Source: Eubacterium sp. (GTDB taxonomy: Bacteria; Bacillota; Clostridia; Lachnospirales; Lachnospiraceae). From it: DNA of 8,973 nucleotides. The translations under genes and the position numbers were made by a program. Each line of letters starts with the position of its first letter. The stretch's first letter is position 1. Positions 1 through 7,948 of the stretch are shown in pieces. The stretch lies in contig JAILSA010000161.1 of NCBI GenBank assembly GCA_024697885.1, positions 1-8,973 of the forward strand. Reading direction: 5' to 3'. Under the pieces are notes generated by a model. That model made no database searches and was not told the DNA's origin. It was given only the letters and a program-made list of their open reading frames with translations.

Positions 1-84
1 ATGCTTCTTGGACAGGCCGTTGCCGAGACATCTGCTCTCTACGGCTTGGTAGTAGCTATGATTCTTATTTTCGTAGTTCAGTAA
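1..84 (+). CDS. atpE: ATP synthase Fo subunit c, C-terminal fragment (5' end outside window)
   Basis: This is the last 27 codons of the c subunit, the membrane ring that carries the coupling ion through Fo. The fragment reads as the second transmembrane helix: a GQAVAET segment with the ion-binding carboxylate (Glu at fragment residue 9), then a hydrophobic stretch ending in FVVQ and a TAA stop. The first codon in view is ATG, but by comparison with the family it is an internal methionine; the first helix and loop lie upstream of the window. The residues around the glutamate (Val two before, Thr directly after, Tyr five after) match the helix-2 half of the Na+-binding signature of Ilyobacter/Acetobacterium-type rings. 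The position next to atpF makes the identification secure; ion specificity is inference because helix 1 is missing. Confidence 0.93.
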   Translation: MLLGQAVAETSALYGLVVAMILIFVVQ

Positions 85-103
85 ACAATCCATCCGCAAA
101 TAA

Positions 104-115
104 CTAGAAAGGAGG
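104..115 (+). promoter_or_regulatory. Extended Shine-Dalgarno for atpF (CTAGAAAGGAGG)
   Basis: TAGAAAGGAGG is complementary to the CCUCCUUUCUA tail of Firmicute 16S rRNA. It ends 7 bases before the GTG at 123, which fixes that codon as the start of atpF. The same CTAGAAAG core recurs before atpA, atpD and atpC. Confidence 0.8.
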
Positions 116-122
116 GATTGTT

Positions 123-641
123 GTGGAAGATAGAATTTTTAACCTGGATCCCCAGCTTCTGTTTGACGCCGGCGTCACCTTGATTGCTATGATCGCTCTC
201 TTCATGCTGTTGTCCTACTTGCTTTTTAATCCGGCGAGAAACTTGCTGAAGAAGAGAAAAGAGTATATTGAGAGTCAGCTCAGTGAGGCGGAGGAGATCA
301 AGAGTCAGGTCATGCAAATGAAAGAGGAATATACTCAGGCTCTGGATCAGGTGGACCAGGAAGCCGCTGAAATCATGGCAGATGCCAGACACAAGGCTCG
401 CCTCCGCGAGGACGAGATTGTGGCCGCTGCCAATCAGGAGGCCGATCGAATTTTGGCTCGAGCTGAGAAGGAAATCGCTCTGGAAAAAGACAAGGTTCGT
501 GACGATATGAAACAGGAAATGGTTCAGGTCGCTTCCGCCATGGCCGGCAAGTTTGTATCTTCATCCATCGATGACGAGACGCAGGCAAAACTGGTGGACG
601 AAACATTGAGAGAAATGGGTGATGAAACATGGCAAAATTAG
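123..641 (+). CDS. atpF: ATP synthase Fo subunit b
   Basis: Subunit b forms the peripheral stalk that holds the F1 head stationary against the rotor; in bacteria it works as a dimer bound to subunits a, delta and alpha. The 172-residue product has a short N-terminus, one membrane helix at about residues 14-36 ending in an NPAR motif, and then a long charged heptad-like helix (about 40-145, rich in E, K, Q and A) typical of the right-handed coiled-coil stalk, followed by a C-terminal delta-binding part. The length is usual for the family. The start is GTG, chosen because an extended Shine-Dalgarno lies 7 bases upstream and the membrane helix follows at the normal distance. It begins 38 bases after atpE, and its last 13 bases overlap atpH. 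Confidence 0.96.
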   Translation: MEDRIFNLDPQLLFDAGVTLIAMIALFMLLSYLLFNPARNLLKKRKEYIESQLSEAEEIKSQVMQMKEEYTQALDQVDQEAAEIMADARHKARLREDEIVAAANQEADRILARAEKEIALEKDKVRDDMKQEMVQVASAMAGKFVSSSIDDETQAKLVDETLREMGDETWQN

Positions 642-1180
642 TTTCAAAAGTATATGGTGATGCCTTGTTTTCATTGGCATTAGAAGAAAATAGAGTGGAT
701 GAAATCTGGGAGGAGACCAAGGTTTTGCGCCAGGTCATGGTAGAAAATCCGGATTTTATTCCCCTTCTCTGTAACCCCAACATGACGGAGGCTAAGAGAA
801 GCGAGATTCTGGAAGAAATTTTCCAGGGCAAAATCTCAGATGCCAGCATGGGATTTTTGGAGGTGCTGGTAAAAAAGGGACGGTTAGAGGAAATCGTTTC
901 TGTTTTGGATTATTTTGACGATTGCACCAAGGAATACAAAAAAATCGGTGTGGTCTATGTCTCCACTCCAAAGGCCTTGAGTAAGGACCAGAAGAAAAAG
1001 GTGGAGGACAGGATTTTGGAGGTTTCAGACTACGAGACCCTAGAGACCCACTACAGCCTGGAGCCAGACCTTTTGGGAGGTATGGTAATCCGCATTGGAG
1101 ACCGAGTTTTGGACAACAGTATTCGAAGCAAAATGGACTTGATGACAAGGAAATTGAGTCAGGTGAAATTGTCTAACTAG
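629..1180 (+). CDS. atpH: ATP synthase F1 subunit delta
   Basis: Delta (OSCP family) caps the F1 head and ties it to the b stalk. The 183-residue product shows the family N-terminus (Y-G-x-A-L-F near residues 9-14, inside the six-helix alpha-binding domain) and the diagnostic C-terminal motif [16 protein letters not shown] at residues 150-165. The ATG lies inside atpF, giving a 13-base overlap, so translation is probably coupled to atpF. There is no AGGAGG upstream; instead GGTGAT at 618-623, complementary to the AUCACC part of the 16S tail, sits 5 bases before the start. The stop codon TAG lies within the extended Shine-Dalgarno of atpA. Length is normal and no anomalies are seen. Confidence 0.96.
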   Translation: MAKLVSKVYGDALFSLALEENRVDEIWEETKVLRQVMVENPDFIPLLCNPNMTEAKRSEILEEIFQGKISDASMGFLEVLVKKGRLEEIVSVLDYFDDCTKEYKKIGVVYVSTPKALSKDQKKKVEDRILEVSDYETLETHYSLEPDLLGGMVIRIGDRVLDNSIRSKMDLMTRKLSQVKLSN

Positions 1181-1188
1181 AAAGAAGG
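1177..1188 (+). promoter_or_regulatory. Extended Shine-Dalgarno for atpA overlapping the atpH stop
   Basis: CTAGAAAGAAGG contains the TAG stop of atpH (1178-1180) and supplies a purine-rich RBS 11 bases before the ATG at 1200. A GTG at 1188-1190 overlaps this RBS and therefore is unlikely to be the real start. Confidence 0.65.
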
Positions 1189-1199
1189 TGTGCATTTAC

Positions 1200-2729
1200 A
1201 TGAATTTAAGACCTGAAGAAATCAGCTCTGTGATTAAAGACGAAATTAAAAGATATAGTACTGAGTTTGAAGTTGCAAATGTAGGTACAGTAATTCAGGT
1301 TGCCGATGGTATTGCGCGTATTCATGGCTTGGAAAAAGCAATGCAGGGAGAACTTTTGGAATTCCCTCATGAAGTATATGGAATGGTAATGAACCTGGAG
1401 GAGGACAACGTTGGTGCCGTTCTTCTGGGAGATTCCGCCAACATCAACGAGGGAGACATTGTCAAGACCACTGGTCGAGTGGCAACAGTTCCAGTTGGTG
1501 ATGCCATGCTTGGAAGAGTCGTAAATGCCTTAGGACAACCAATTGACGGCAAGGGACCTATAAAGACAGACAAGCTTCGCCCAATTGAGCGAGTAGCTTC
1601 CGGAGTTATCTCCCGTAAGTCTGTAGACACCCCTTTGCAGACAGGTATTAAGGCAATCGATTCCATGGTTCCAATCGGCCGTGGACAGCGTGAGTTGATT
1701 ATCGGTGACCGTCAGACAGGAAAGACGGCAATCGCCATTGATACTATCTTGAATCAGAAGGACCAGAATGTTCTCTGTATTTATGTAGCCATTGGCCAGA
1801 AGGCCTCTACCGTTGCCAATTTGGTAAAAACCTTAGAGGACGCAGGTGCTATGGACTACACCACAGTGGTTGCTGCCACAGCCAGTGAGCTGGCTCCACT
1901 TCAGTACATCGCTCCATATTGTGGCTGTGCCATCGGTGAGGAGTGGATGGAAAATGGCAAAGACGTATTGATTATTTACGATGACTTGAGTAAGCATGCT
2001 ACCGCTTATCGTACCCTGTCTCTGCTTCTTCGCAGACCACCAGGACGCGAGGCTTATCCTGGAGATGTATTTTACCTGCACTCCAGACTTTTGGAGCGTG
2101 CAGCCCGCCTGTCCGATAAGCTCGGTGGAGGTTCCCTAACAGCCCTGCCAATTATCGAGACCCAGGCAGGAGACGTATCCGCCTATATTCCAACCAACGT
2201 AATTTCTATTACAGATGGACAGATTTATCTGGAGACTGAGATGTTTAACTCCGGTTTCCGCCCAGCGGTAAACCCTGGACTCAGTGTATCCCGTGTAGGT
2301 GGTTCCGCCCAGATCAAGGCCATGAAAAAAATCGCAGGACCAATTCGTATTGAGTTAGCTCAGTACCGAGAGTTGGCAGCTTTTGCACAGTTTGGTTCCG
2401 ACCTGGATCCAGAGACCAAGCGTCAGTTGGATCAGGGAGAGCGTATCCGTGAGGTCCTCAAGCAGGACCAGTATGCGCCACAGCCAGTATGGTATCAGGT
2501 AATTATTATCTATGCGGCAACCAAGCAGTATCTCCTGGACATTCCAGTAGAGGATATTTTGAAATTTGAGAAAGGACTCTTCGACTTCTTAGACAGCAAG
2601 CATCCGGACATTCCGGCAGCTATTCGCGATGACAAGGAGATCAAGGAAGAGACTGAGGAAAAACTCAAAAAGGCAATTGAGGAGTTTAAGGCTGAATTCC
2701 TGGCTGAGAACGGCAAAGAAGATAAGTAG
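1200..2729 (+). CDS. atpA: ATP synthase F1 subunit alpha
   Basis: Alpha alternates with beta in the F1 hexamer; it binds nucleotide without catalysing and supplies the arginine finger to the neighbouring beta site. The 509-residue product has the N-terminal beta-barrel (about 25-95), a Walker A loop GDRQTGKT at residues 169-176, the family signature [10 protein letters not shown] at 355-364, and the arginine finger R365 in SVSRVGG. Length is normal. I start it at ATG 1200 (MNLRPEEIS, the usual clostridial N-terminus). An in-frame GTG at 1188 would add four residues (MCIY) but overlaps the ribosome binding site. The gene lies 19 bases after atpH and 14 before atpG. Confidence 0.97.
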   Translation: MNLRPEEISSVIKDEIKRYSTEFEVANVGTVIQVADGIARIHGLEKAMQGELLEFPHEVYGMVMNLEEDNVGAVLLGDSANINEGDIVKTTGRVATVPVGDAMLGRVVNALGQPIDGKGPIKTDKLRPIERVASGVISRKSVDTPLQTGIKAIDSMVPIGRGQRELIIGDRQTGKTAIAIDTILNQKDQNVLCIYVAIGQKASTVANLVKTLEDAGAMDYTTVVAATASELAPLQYIAPYCGCAIGEEWMENGKDVLIIYDDLSKHATAYRTLSLLLRRPPGREAYPGDVFYLHSRLLERAARLSDKLGGGSLTALPIIETQAGDVSAYIPTNVISITDGQIYLETEMFNSGFRPAVNPGLSVSRVGGSAQIKAMKKIAGPIRIELAQYRELAAFAQFGSDLDPETKRQLDQGERIREVLKQDQYAPQPVWYQVIIIYAATKQYLLDIPVEDILKFEKGLFDFLDSKHPDIPAAIRDDKEIKEETEEKLKKAIEEFKAEFLAENGKEDK

Positions 2730-2743
2730 AGAGGGATGTTGCT

Positions 2744-3619
2744 ATGGCTTCAATGAGAGACATTAAACGTCGAAAAGAAAGTATAACCAGCACCTCACAA
2801 ATTACCAAGGCCATGAAATTGGTATCTACTGTAAAGCTGCAGAAGGCCAAGGGTCACGCAGAGGAGACCAAACCCTACTTCAACAAGATGTATGAGATTG
2901 TTTCCAAAATGCTGGCCAATGTCAACGAGACCACAAATCCAATGTTTTGTGCCAAGGAGGGGGACGGCCCCAAAAACAAGGCTGTCATTATGATCACCTC
3001 CAATCGTGGACTGGCAGGAGGCTATAATTCCAATATTGTAAAGTTGATTACCAACGGAGATTTTGACCCGGACCACACCATCATCTACCCAATCGGCAGC
3101 AAGGGCAAGGACACCATGTCCCGCCGGGGATGGAAGTGCCAGGGAGACTACTCTGAGATTATCAACAAGCCAATGTTTAGTGATGCTGTACAAATCGGCA
3201 AGGCAGTAATGAGCGATTTGCAGCAGGGCCAAATTGACGAGGTGTATTTGGCATATACCATTTTTAAAAACAGTGTAACCCAGATTCCTACTCTCCTTAA
3301 GGTACTTCCTTTTGAAAAAGAGGATTTGCCGGTAGAGGAAGAGAAGAGTCAGGATTCAGGGATGCTTATGACTTATGAGCCAGGGGAGGAAGAAGCCCTG
3401 GAGTACATCGTGCCTCTGTATATGAACAGCTTGATTTTCGGTGCAATGGTGGAATCTGTTGCCAGTGAAAATGGAGCCCGTATGCAGGCAATGGACAATG
3501 CAACCAGCAATGCAGAGGACATGATTGGAAACCTGGAATTGCAATATAACCGTGCCCGCCAGGCCGCAATTACCCAGGAATTGACAGAAATCGTAGCTGG
3601 AGCTTCGGCAATCAGCTAG
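2744..3619 (+). CDS. atpG: ATP synthase F1 subunit gamma
   Basis: Gamma is the central rotor shaft that converts c-ring rotation into conformational changes in the beta subunits. The 291-residue product has the two conserved terminal helices that form the coiled-coil shaft: an N-terminal one with the RRKESI and TKAMKLVSTVKLQKA motifs (residues 9-35) and a C-terminal one with LELQYNRARQAAITQELTEI ending in GASAIS. A central Rossmann-like domain lies between them, including ITSNRGLAGGYN near residues 84-95. The ATG at 2744 is preceded by AGAGGGA about 8 bases upstream; an ATG three codons later (MRDIKRR) is a possible alternative. The TAG stop lies inside the extended Shine-Dalgarno of atpD. 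Confidence 0.97.
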   Translation: MASMRDIKRRKESITSTSQITKAMKLVSTVKLQKAKGHAEETKPYFNKMYEIVSKMLANVNETTNPMFCAKEGDGPKNKAVIMITSNRGLAGGYNSNIVKLITNGDFDPDHTIIYPIGSKGKDTMSRRGWKCQGDYSEIINKPMFSDAVQIGKAVMSDLQQGQIDEVYLAYTIFKNSVTQIPTLLKVLPFEKEDLPVEEEKSQDSGMLMTYEPGEEEALEYIVPLYMNSLIFGAMVESVASENGARMQAMDNATSNAEDMIGNLELQYNRARQAAITQELTEIVAGASAIS

Positions 3620-3628
3620 AAAGGGAGG
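3616..3628 (+). promoter_or_regulatory. Extended Shine-Dalgarno for atpD overlapping the atpG stop
   Basis: CTAGAAAGGGAGG contains the TAG stop of atpG (3617-3619) and ends 6 bases before the atpD ATG. Beta is needed at three copies per enzyme, which fits a strong site here. Confidence 0.75.
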
Positions 3629-3631
3629 TAA

Positions 3632-5050
<1,419 letters not shown>

Positions 5051-5056
5051 GGCCGG

Positions 5057-5068
5057 CTAGAAAGGATG
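5057..5068 (+). promoter_or_regulatory. Extended Shine-Dalgarno for atpC (CTAGAAAGGATG)
   Basis: This is the fourth copy of the CTAGAAAG core at a junction of this operon. AAAGGA at 5061-5066 sits 9 bases before the atpC ATG. Here the TAG is not a stop codon of the upstream gene, since atpD ends in TGA at 5048-5050, so the conservation is not a by-product of stop-codon choice. Confidence 0.65.
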
Positions 5069-5075
5069 TGTCATT

Positions 5076-5492
5076 ATGGCTGATTCGAAAACCGTAAGGT
5101 TGGAGGTCATCACCCCAGAGCGAACCTTTTACGATAAGGATGTAGAGATGGTGGAGCTCACTACAACGGAGGGAGATATTGGTATTTATCCAGAGCATAT
5201 TTCCCTGACCACCATTGTGGCACCGGGTATTTTGACCATAACAGAAAATAAGGATGAGAAAAAGAAGGCTTCTCTCTTGGAGGGCTTCTTGGAAATCACT
5301 CCTACTAAGGTGACAATTTTGGCCCAGGCATGTGAGTGGCCAGAAGAAATCGATGTCCACCGGGCGGAAGAGGCTAAAATTCGTGCCGAGCGCCGAATTC
5401 AGCACGCCGATGAAAGAGTCAACATGACTCGAGCAGAGCTGGCGCTCAAGAGGTCTTTGGTTCGACTGGATGTAGCCAGCATGAAAGACTAG
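5076..5492 (+). CDS. atpC: ATP synthase F1 subunit epsilon
   Basis: Epsilon links gamma to the c-ring and can inhibit wasteful ATP hydrolysis. The 138-residue product has the N-terminal beta-sandwich (about residues 5-86, with VITPERTFYDKDVEMVELTTTEGDIGIYPEH-type family sequence starting at residue 11) and the C-terminal helical hairpin (about 93-136). At residues 92-97 it reads IDVHRA, matching the I/L-D-x-x-R-A motif that binds ATP in the Bacillus-type subunit. Length is normal. It is the last gene of the operon, followed within 10 bases by a terminator-like hairpin. Confidence 0.96.
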   Translation: MADSKTVRLEVITPERTFYDKDVEMVELTTTEGDIGIYPEHISLTTIVAPGILTITENKDEKKKASLLEGFLEITPTKVTILAQACEWPEEIDVHRAEEAKIRAERRIQHADERVNMTRAELALKRSLVRLDVASMKD

Positions 5493-5500
5493 GTAGAAAT

Positions 5501-5534
5501 GGGGCTGTTCGCTTTAGGGGGACAGCCCTTTACC
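5501..5534 (+). terminator. Putative Rho-independent terminator of the atp operon
   Basis: GGGCTGTTC (5502-5510) pairs with GGACAGCCC (5520-5528): nine pairs including one U-G wobble, with a 9-base loop; an outer G-U pair could extend it. The tail TTTACCTTAGTTT is only partly T-rich, so termination may be incomplete. Its location 9 bases after the atpC stop supports the call. Confidence 0.75.
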
Positions 5535-5563
5535 TTAGTTTAAGAGAAAAGGAAGAAAAGAAA

Positions 5564-6760
5564 ATGAAAACACTGAGAAAAATTTTTCCCCATATTTTAG
5601 TTTTGGCCCTGGTTTTGGGAATGACCTATGTGGAGCCGGCCAGGCTAGAGGCGGCAGATTACTACTACAAGGGGGAAAAATTAACTTTTTCCTCGGGAAC
5701 CCTGAAGAAGTACAAGGGCAAGGTGTGCTATGCCATTTCAGAAGAGACGGCTAGCCAGCTGCCGGGAGTGACGGCGGAGTACGCGGGCCAGGGCCCATGC
5801 ATAGAGGTTCGCAACCAGAACCACTACATGGTGATTTTTGGGGGAGACCAGGTGGCCTATGTGGACGGAGGCAAGAAAAAGCTTTCCATCCTTCCCAAGA
5901 ATGTGCCAAATGGGGACAAGTCCTACATGCTAGTTCCCCTTGAGGACCTTTTGTCCGGCCTGAAAATCAAGTACAAGTGGAATTCTCGCAAGACAGTCTG
6001 TACCCTCAAGAAGAGAAAGTACGATGTGTCGGGAAAAACCACCTATACCACCTACCCTTACACCTTTAATTCTTATGCCAAAAAGGAGGCCAAGAGGAAT
6101 ACCCTCTACAAGCTCAAGGACTACAAAAAGGCCCTGAAAATATCAGAGGACACCACAGAGGGCTTTAAGTACCTCTGCCTGGATACCTACCGCAAGGTAA
6201 AAAAGAAAAAATTTATCGGTTTTTACAATAATAGAATTGAGATTTATTGCCGAATAAATAAGATGGAGCCTACAGAGAGTTCCCTCTACGGCAAGGAAAA
6301 TGCCAAGGCTCTTTTGGCTGCGGCCAAGAAATACAAAATCGACCCCGTCTATTTTGCCAGCCAGACCTTTTTGGAATCTGCCTACGGTACCACGGTTTTG
6401 GCCAAGGGAAAAAAGGTGGGCAAAAAGAAAAAGAAGAAAAAGGTCTACAACCTCTATGGAATCAAGGCCTATGACCGCAATCCGGAGAAGTACGGATTTG
6501 CCTATGCCAAGAAAAAGGGATGGACTACCATTCCCAAGGCCCTGGCAGGGGCAGCAGAGTATGTGGCAAAAAATTACATCCACAGCAAGTACAAGCAAAA
6601 CACCCTGTTTAAGTACCGCTACATTCCTAGCACCCAGCTCTGGCACCAGTACGCTTCCGACCCATTTTACGCAGAGAAGATCGGACAGAAGTTCCAGATC
6701 ATGTCCTGTGTATACCAAAAGAATGTGAAATTCCGCTATGATTATCCAAAGTGGAAATAA
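5564..6760 (+). CDS. Exported GH73-type glucosaminidase with N-terminal stalk-like domain
   Basis: Predicted secreted cell-wall hydrolase that cleaves peptidoglycan glycan strands (endo-beta-N-acetylglucosaminidase family). The 398-residue product has a signal peptide (KTLRK, then a hydrophobic core at about 10-20; likely cleavage near LEA-AD, residues 28-32). Residues about 33-152 resemble the copper-amine-oxidase N-terminal-like 'stalk' module, most clearly in LVPLEDLLSGLKIKYKWN with following TVCTL strand. A linker rich in Lys and Tyr follows. The GH73 domain spans about 240-375, with the probable catalytic Glu271 in TFLESAYGTT, then NLYGIKAYD (296-304), GAAEYV and LWHQYASDPFYAEKIG near the end. 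There is no LPxTG anchor. About 67 of 398 residues are lysine, including seven in a row (287-293) inside the catalytic domain. The start is backed by AAGGA 10 bases upstream. No clear promoter is visible, so readthrough from the atp operon is possible. The stalk-domain call is less certain than the GH73 call. Confidence 0.87.
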   Translation: MKTLRKIFPHILVLALVLGMTYVEPARLEAADYYYKGEKLTFSSGTLKKYKGKVCYAISEETASQLPGVTAEYAGQGPCIEVRNQNHYMVIFGGDQVAYVDGGKKKLSILPKNVPNGDKSYMLVPLEDLLSGLKIKYKWNSRKTVCTLKKRKYDVSGKTTYTTYPYTFNSYAKKEAKRNTLYKLKDYKKALKISEDTTEGFKYLCLDTYRKVKKKKFIGFYNNRIEIYCRINKMEPTESSLYGKENAKALLAAAKKYKIDPVYFASQTFLESAYGTTVLAKGKKVGKKKKKKKVYNLYGIKAYDRNPEKYGFAYAKKKGWTTIPKALAGAAEYVAKNYIHSKYKQNTLFKYRYIPSTQLWHQYASDPFYAEKIGQKFQIMSCVYQKNVKFRYDYPKWK

Positions 6761-6786
6761 GCCAAGAAAAAAAGAGTAAAAGAAAG

Positions 6787-6812
6787 GGCAGGAGTCTAGG
6801 GGAACTCCTGCC
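6787..6812 (+). terminator. Perfect 9-bp hairpin after the glucosaminidase gene, possible terminator
   Basis: GGCAGGAGT (6787-6795) pairs perfectly with ACTCCTGCC (6804-6812) around an 8-base loop. It lies 26 bases after the stop codon, the usual place for a terminator, but no T-tract follows on the plus strand. The A-rich stretch before it (6766-6785) would form a T-tract only for minus-strand transcription. Termination or mRNA 3'-end protection are both possible. Confidence 0.55.
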
Positions 6813-6979
6813 ACACTAAAGGGATATATGATTAAATTAAACTAGCAAGCTTTTCTTAAGTTGCTTTTATATTAGCACGAGCAAGAGCATGTTGCAAGAA
6901 AATCGCAATTAAATAAATATTAAATGTTTAACGGCTGTGATTAACTCTTTCTTAAGAATCTAATCATGGCAGATAGTCT
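6813..6979. other. AT-rich intergenic region upstream of the transglutaminase-like gene
   Basis: No open reading frame or RNA gene is recognisable here. The stretch is markedly more AT-rich than its surroundings. It holds two copies of TTTCTTAAG (6852-6860 and 6948-6956) and several TTAA-containing words, some spaced 11 bases apart (starts at 6910 and 6921, and at 6941 and 6952). These could be regulator sites above the promoter at 6980, but TTAA words arise easily by chance in such sequence. Confidence 0.35.
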
Positions 6980-7008
6980 TTGGCAAAAGCTCTAAACAGT
7001 GGTAGAAT
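6980..7008 (+). promoter_or_regulatory. Vegetative (sigma-A type) promoter for the transglutaminase-like gene
   Basis: TTGGCA (6980-6985) and TAGAAT (7003-7008) are separated by exactly 17 bases; each differs from consensus (TTGACA, TATAAT) at one position. Transcription would start near 7014-7016, leaving a leader of roughly 23 bases that contains only the RBS. The promoter probably also drives the downstream GspF-family gene. Confidence 0.8.
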
Positions 7009-7022
7009 AAAGTTAGCTGATC

Positions 7023-7029
7023 AAGGAGG
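7023..7029 (+). promoter_or_regulatory. Ribosome binding site AAGGAGG of the transglutaminase-like gene
   Basis: A full-strength Shine-Dalgarno 8 bases before the ATG at 7038; it fixes the start immediately ahead of a signal peptide. Confidence 0.85.
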
Positions 7030-7037
7030 CGATAGCT

Positions 7038-7928
7038 ATGAAAATTCGTAAAATAATTCATCTCGTCCTGGCCTTGGCGCTTTTTTTATCCCCATATTCC
7101 GGGGAAAGCCAGGCCAAAATCACATATTATAAGCCCCAGGCATCGGGGACGGCAGTGGAACAAAACGACCAGGCCCTGGTTGACTACTCTCACAGCGAGG
7201 ACGGCTATGTCATGGTCAAGTACCTAAAGTCCTTTAGCAAGACCATAAAGGTTCAGGTTTTTTATGAGGACACCAACCTGGCCTACAACTACGACATCCA
7301 GCCCAAAAAATATGAGGTCATTCCCCTGACGGAGGGGTCTGGCTCCTACAAGATTACGGTCAACATTCAAAATGAGGGAAACTCCTACCTGGTGGTTATG
7401 AGTAAGACCATAGAGGTCAGTCTGACCAGCGAGTTTGCTCCCTACATTCGACCAAATCAGTATGTCAACTACAACAAAAAGACCAAGGCGGTCAAGAAGG
7501 CCAACAGGCTGACCAAGGGCTGCAAGGCAGATTTGAAAAAGGTGAAAAAAATCTACAAGTATGTCATCAAGAATTTTACCTATGACAAGAAGCTGGCCAA
7601 GACCGTAAAGAGCAATTATGTTCCCAACCTAAACAAGGTCTTTAAGAAGAAAAAGGGAATATGCTTTGACTACGCCTCTCTCATGACAGCCATGATGAGG
7701 AGCCAGGGAATTCCCACCAAGCTGGTCATCGGCTACACGGGAAATGCCTACCACGCCTGGGTCAATGTCTATTCCAAGAAAAAGGGCTGGATCACAGGAG
7801 CTATTTATTTCAACGGCAAAAAGTGGAAACTCATGGACCCTACCTATGCTTCCACCAGTAAGTCCAGCAAGTCAATTATGAAGTATATTGGAAATGCCAA
7901 GAATTACAAGGCCAAATTTTCTTATTAA
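7038..7928 (+). CDS. Exported transglutaminase-like domain protein
   Basis: The 296-residue product begins with a signal peptide (KIRK, a hydrophobic core at about 6-18, likely cleavage after SQA at residue 26). Residues about 27-135 look beta-rich and match nothing I can name. A transglutaminase-like fold (papain superfamily) follows at about 160-275. The probable triad is visible: Cys209 in KKGICFDYASLMTAMMRSQG, His239 in NAYHAWVNVY, and Asp267 in KLMDPTYA. Bacterial members include cysteine proteases, amidases and crosslinkers, so the reaction and substrate cannot be assigned. About 47 of 296 residues are lysine, with KKKK directly before the catalytic Cys motif. There is no membrane anchor beyond the signal peptide and no LPxTG motif. 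The gene has its own promoter and a strong RBS, and is followed 35 bases later by a GspF-family gene with no terminator between. Confidence 0.87.
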   Translation: MKIRKIIHLVLALALFLSPYSGESQAKITYYKPQASGTAVEQNDQALVDYSHSEDGYVMVKYLKSFSKTIKVQVFYEDTNLAYNYDIQPKKYEVIPLTEGSGSYKITVNIQNEGNSYLVVMSKTIEVSLTSEFAPYIRPNQYVNYNKKTKAVKKANRLTKGCKADLKKVKKIYKYVIKNFTYDKKLAKTVKSNYVPNLNKVFKKKKGICFDYASLMTAMMRSQGIPTKLVIGYTGNAYHAWVNVYSKKKGWITGAIYFNGKKWKLMDPTYASTSKSSKSIMKYIGNAKNYKAKFSY

Positions 7929-7948
7929 AATTTTTCCAAAAGGAATTT

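Noticed and set aside
1188..1199. GTG at 1188 as the start of atpA, giving a 513-residue protein
   Set aside because: It overlaps the ribosome binding site, and the added residues MCIY are not typical; ATG 1200 gives the usual MNLRPEEIS beginning.
6143..6814. Minus-strand open frame of 223 codons with hydrophobic segments, opposite the glucosaminidase gene
   Set aside because: The apparent hydrophobicity arises from the complement of AAG/AAA lysine codons (CTT/TTT). It covers a well-supported GH73 domain and begins within the 3' hairpin region.
6813..6979. Riboswitch (c-di-GMP GEMM or c-di-AMP ydaO type) upstream of the secreted enzyme
   Set aside because: GCACGAGCAAG and TTGCAAG look superficially similar to pieces of such motifs, but I cannot form the conserved stems. 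The promoter at 6980 also lies downstream, so this region would not be in the leader.
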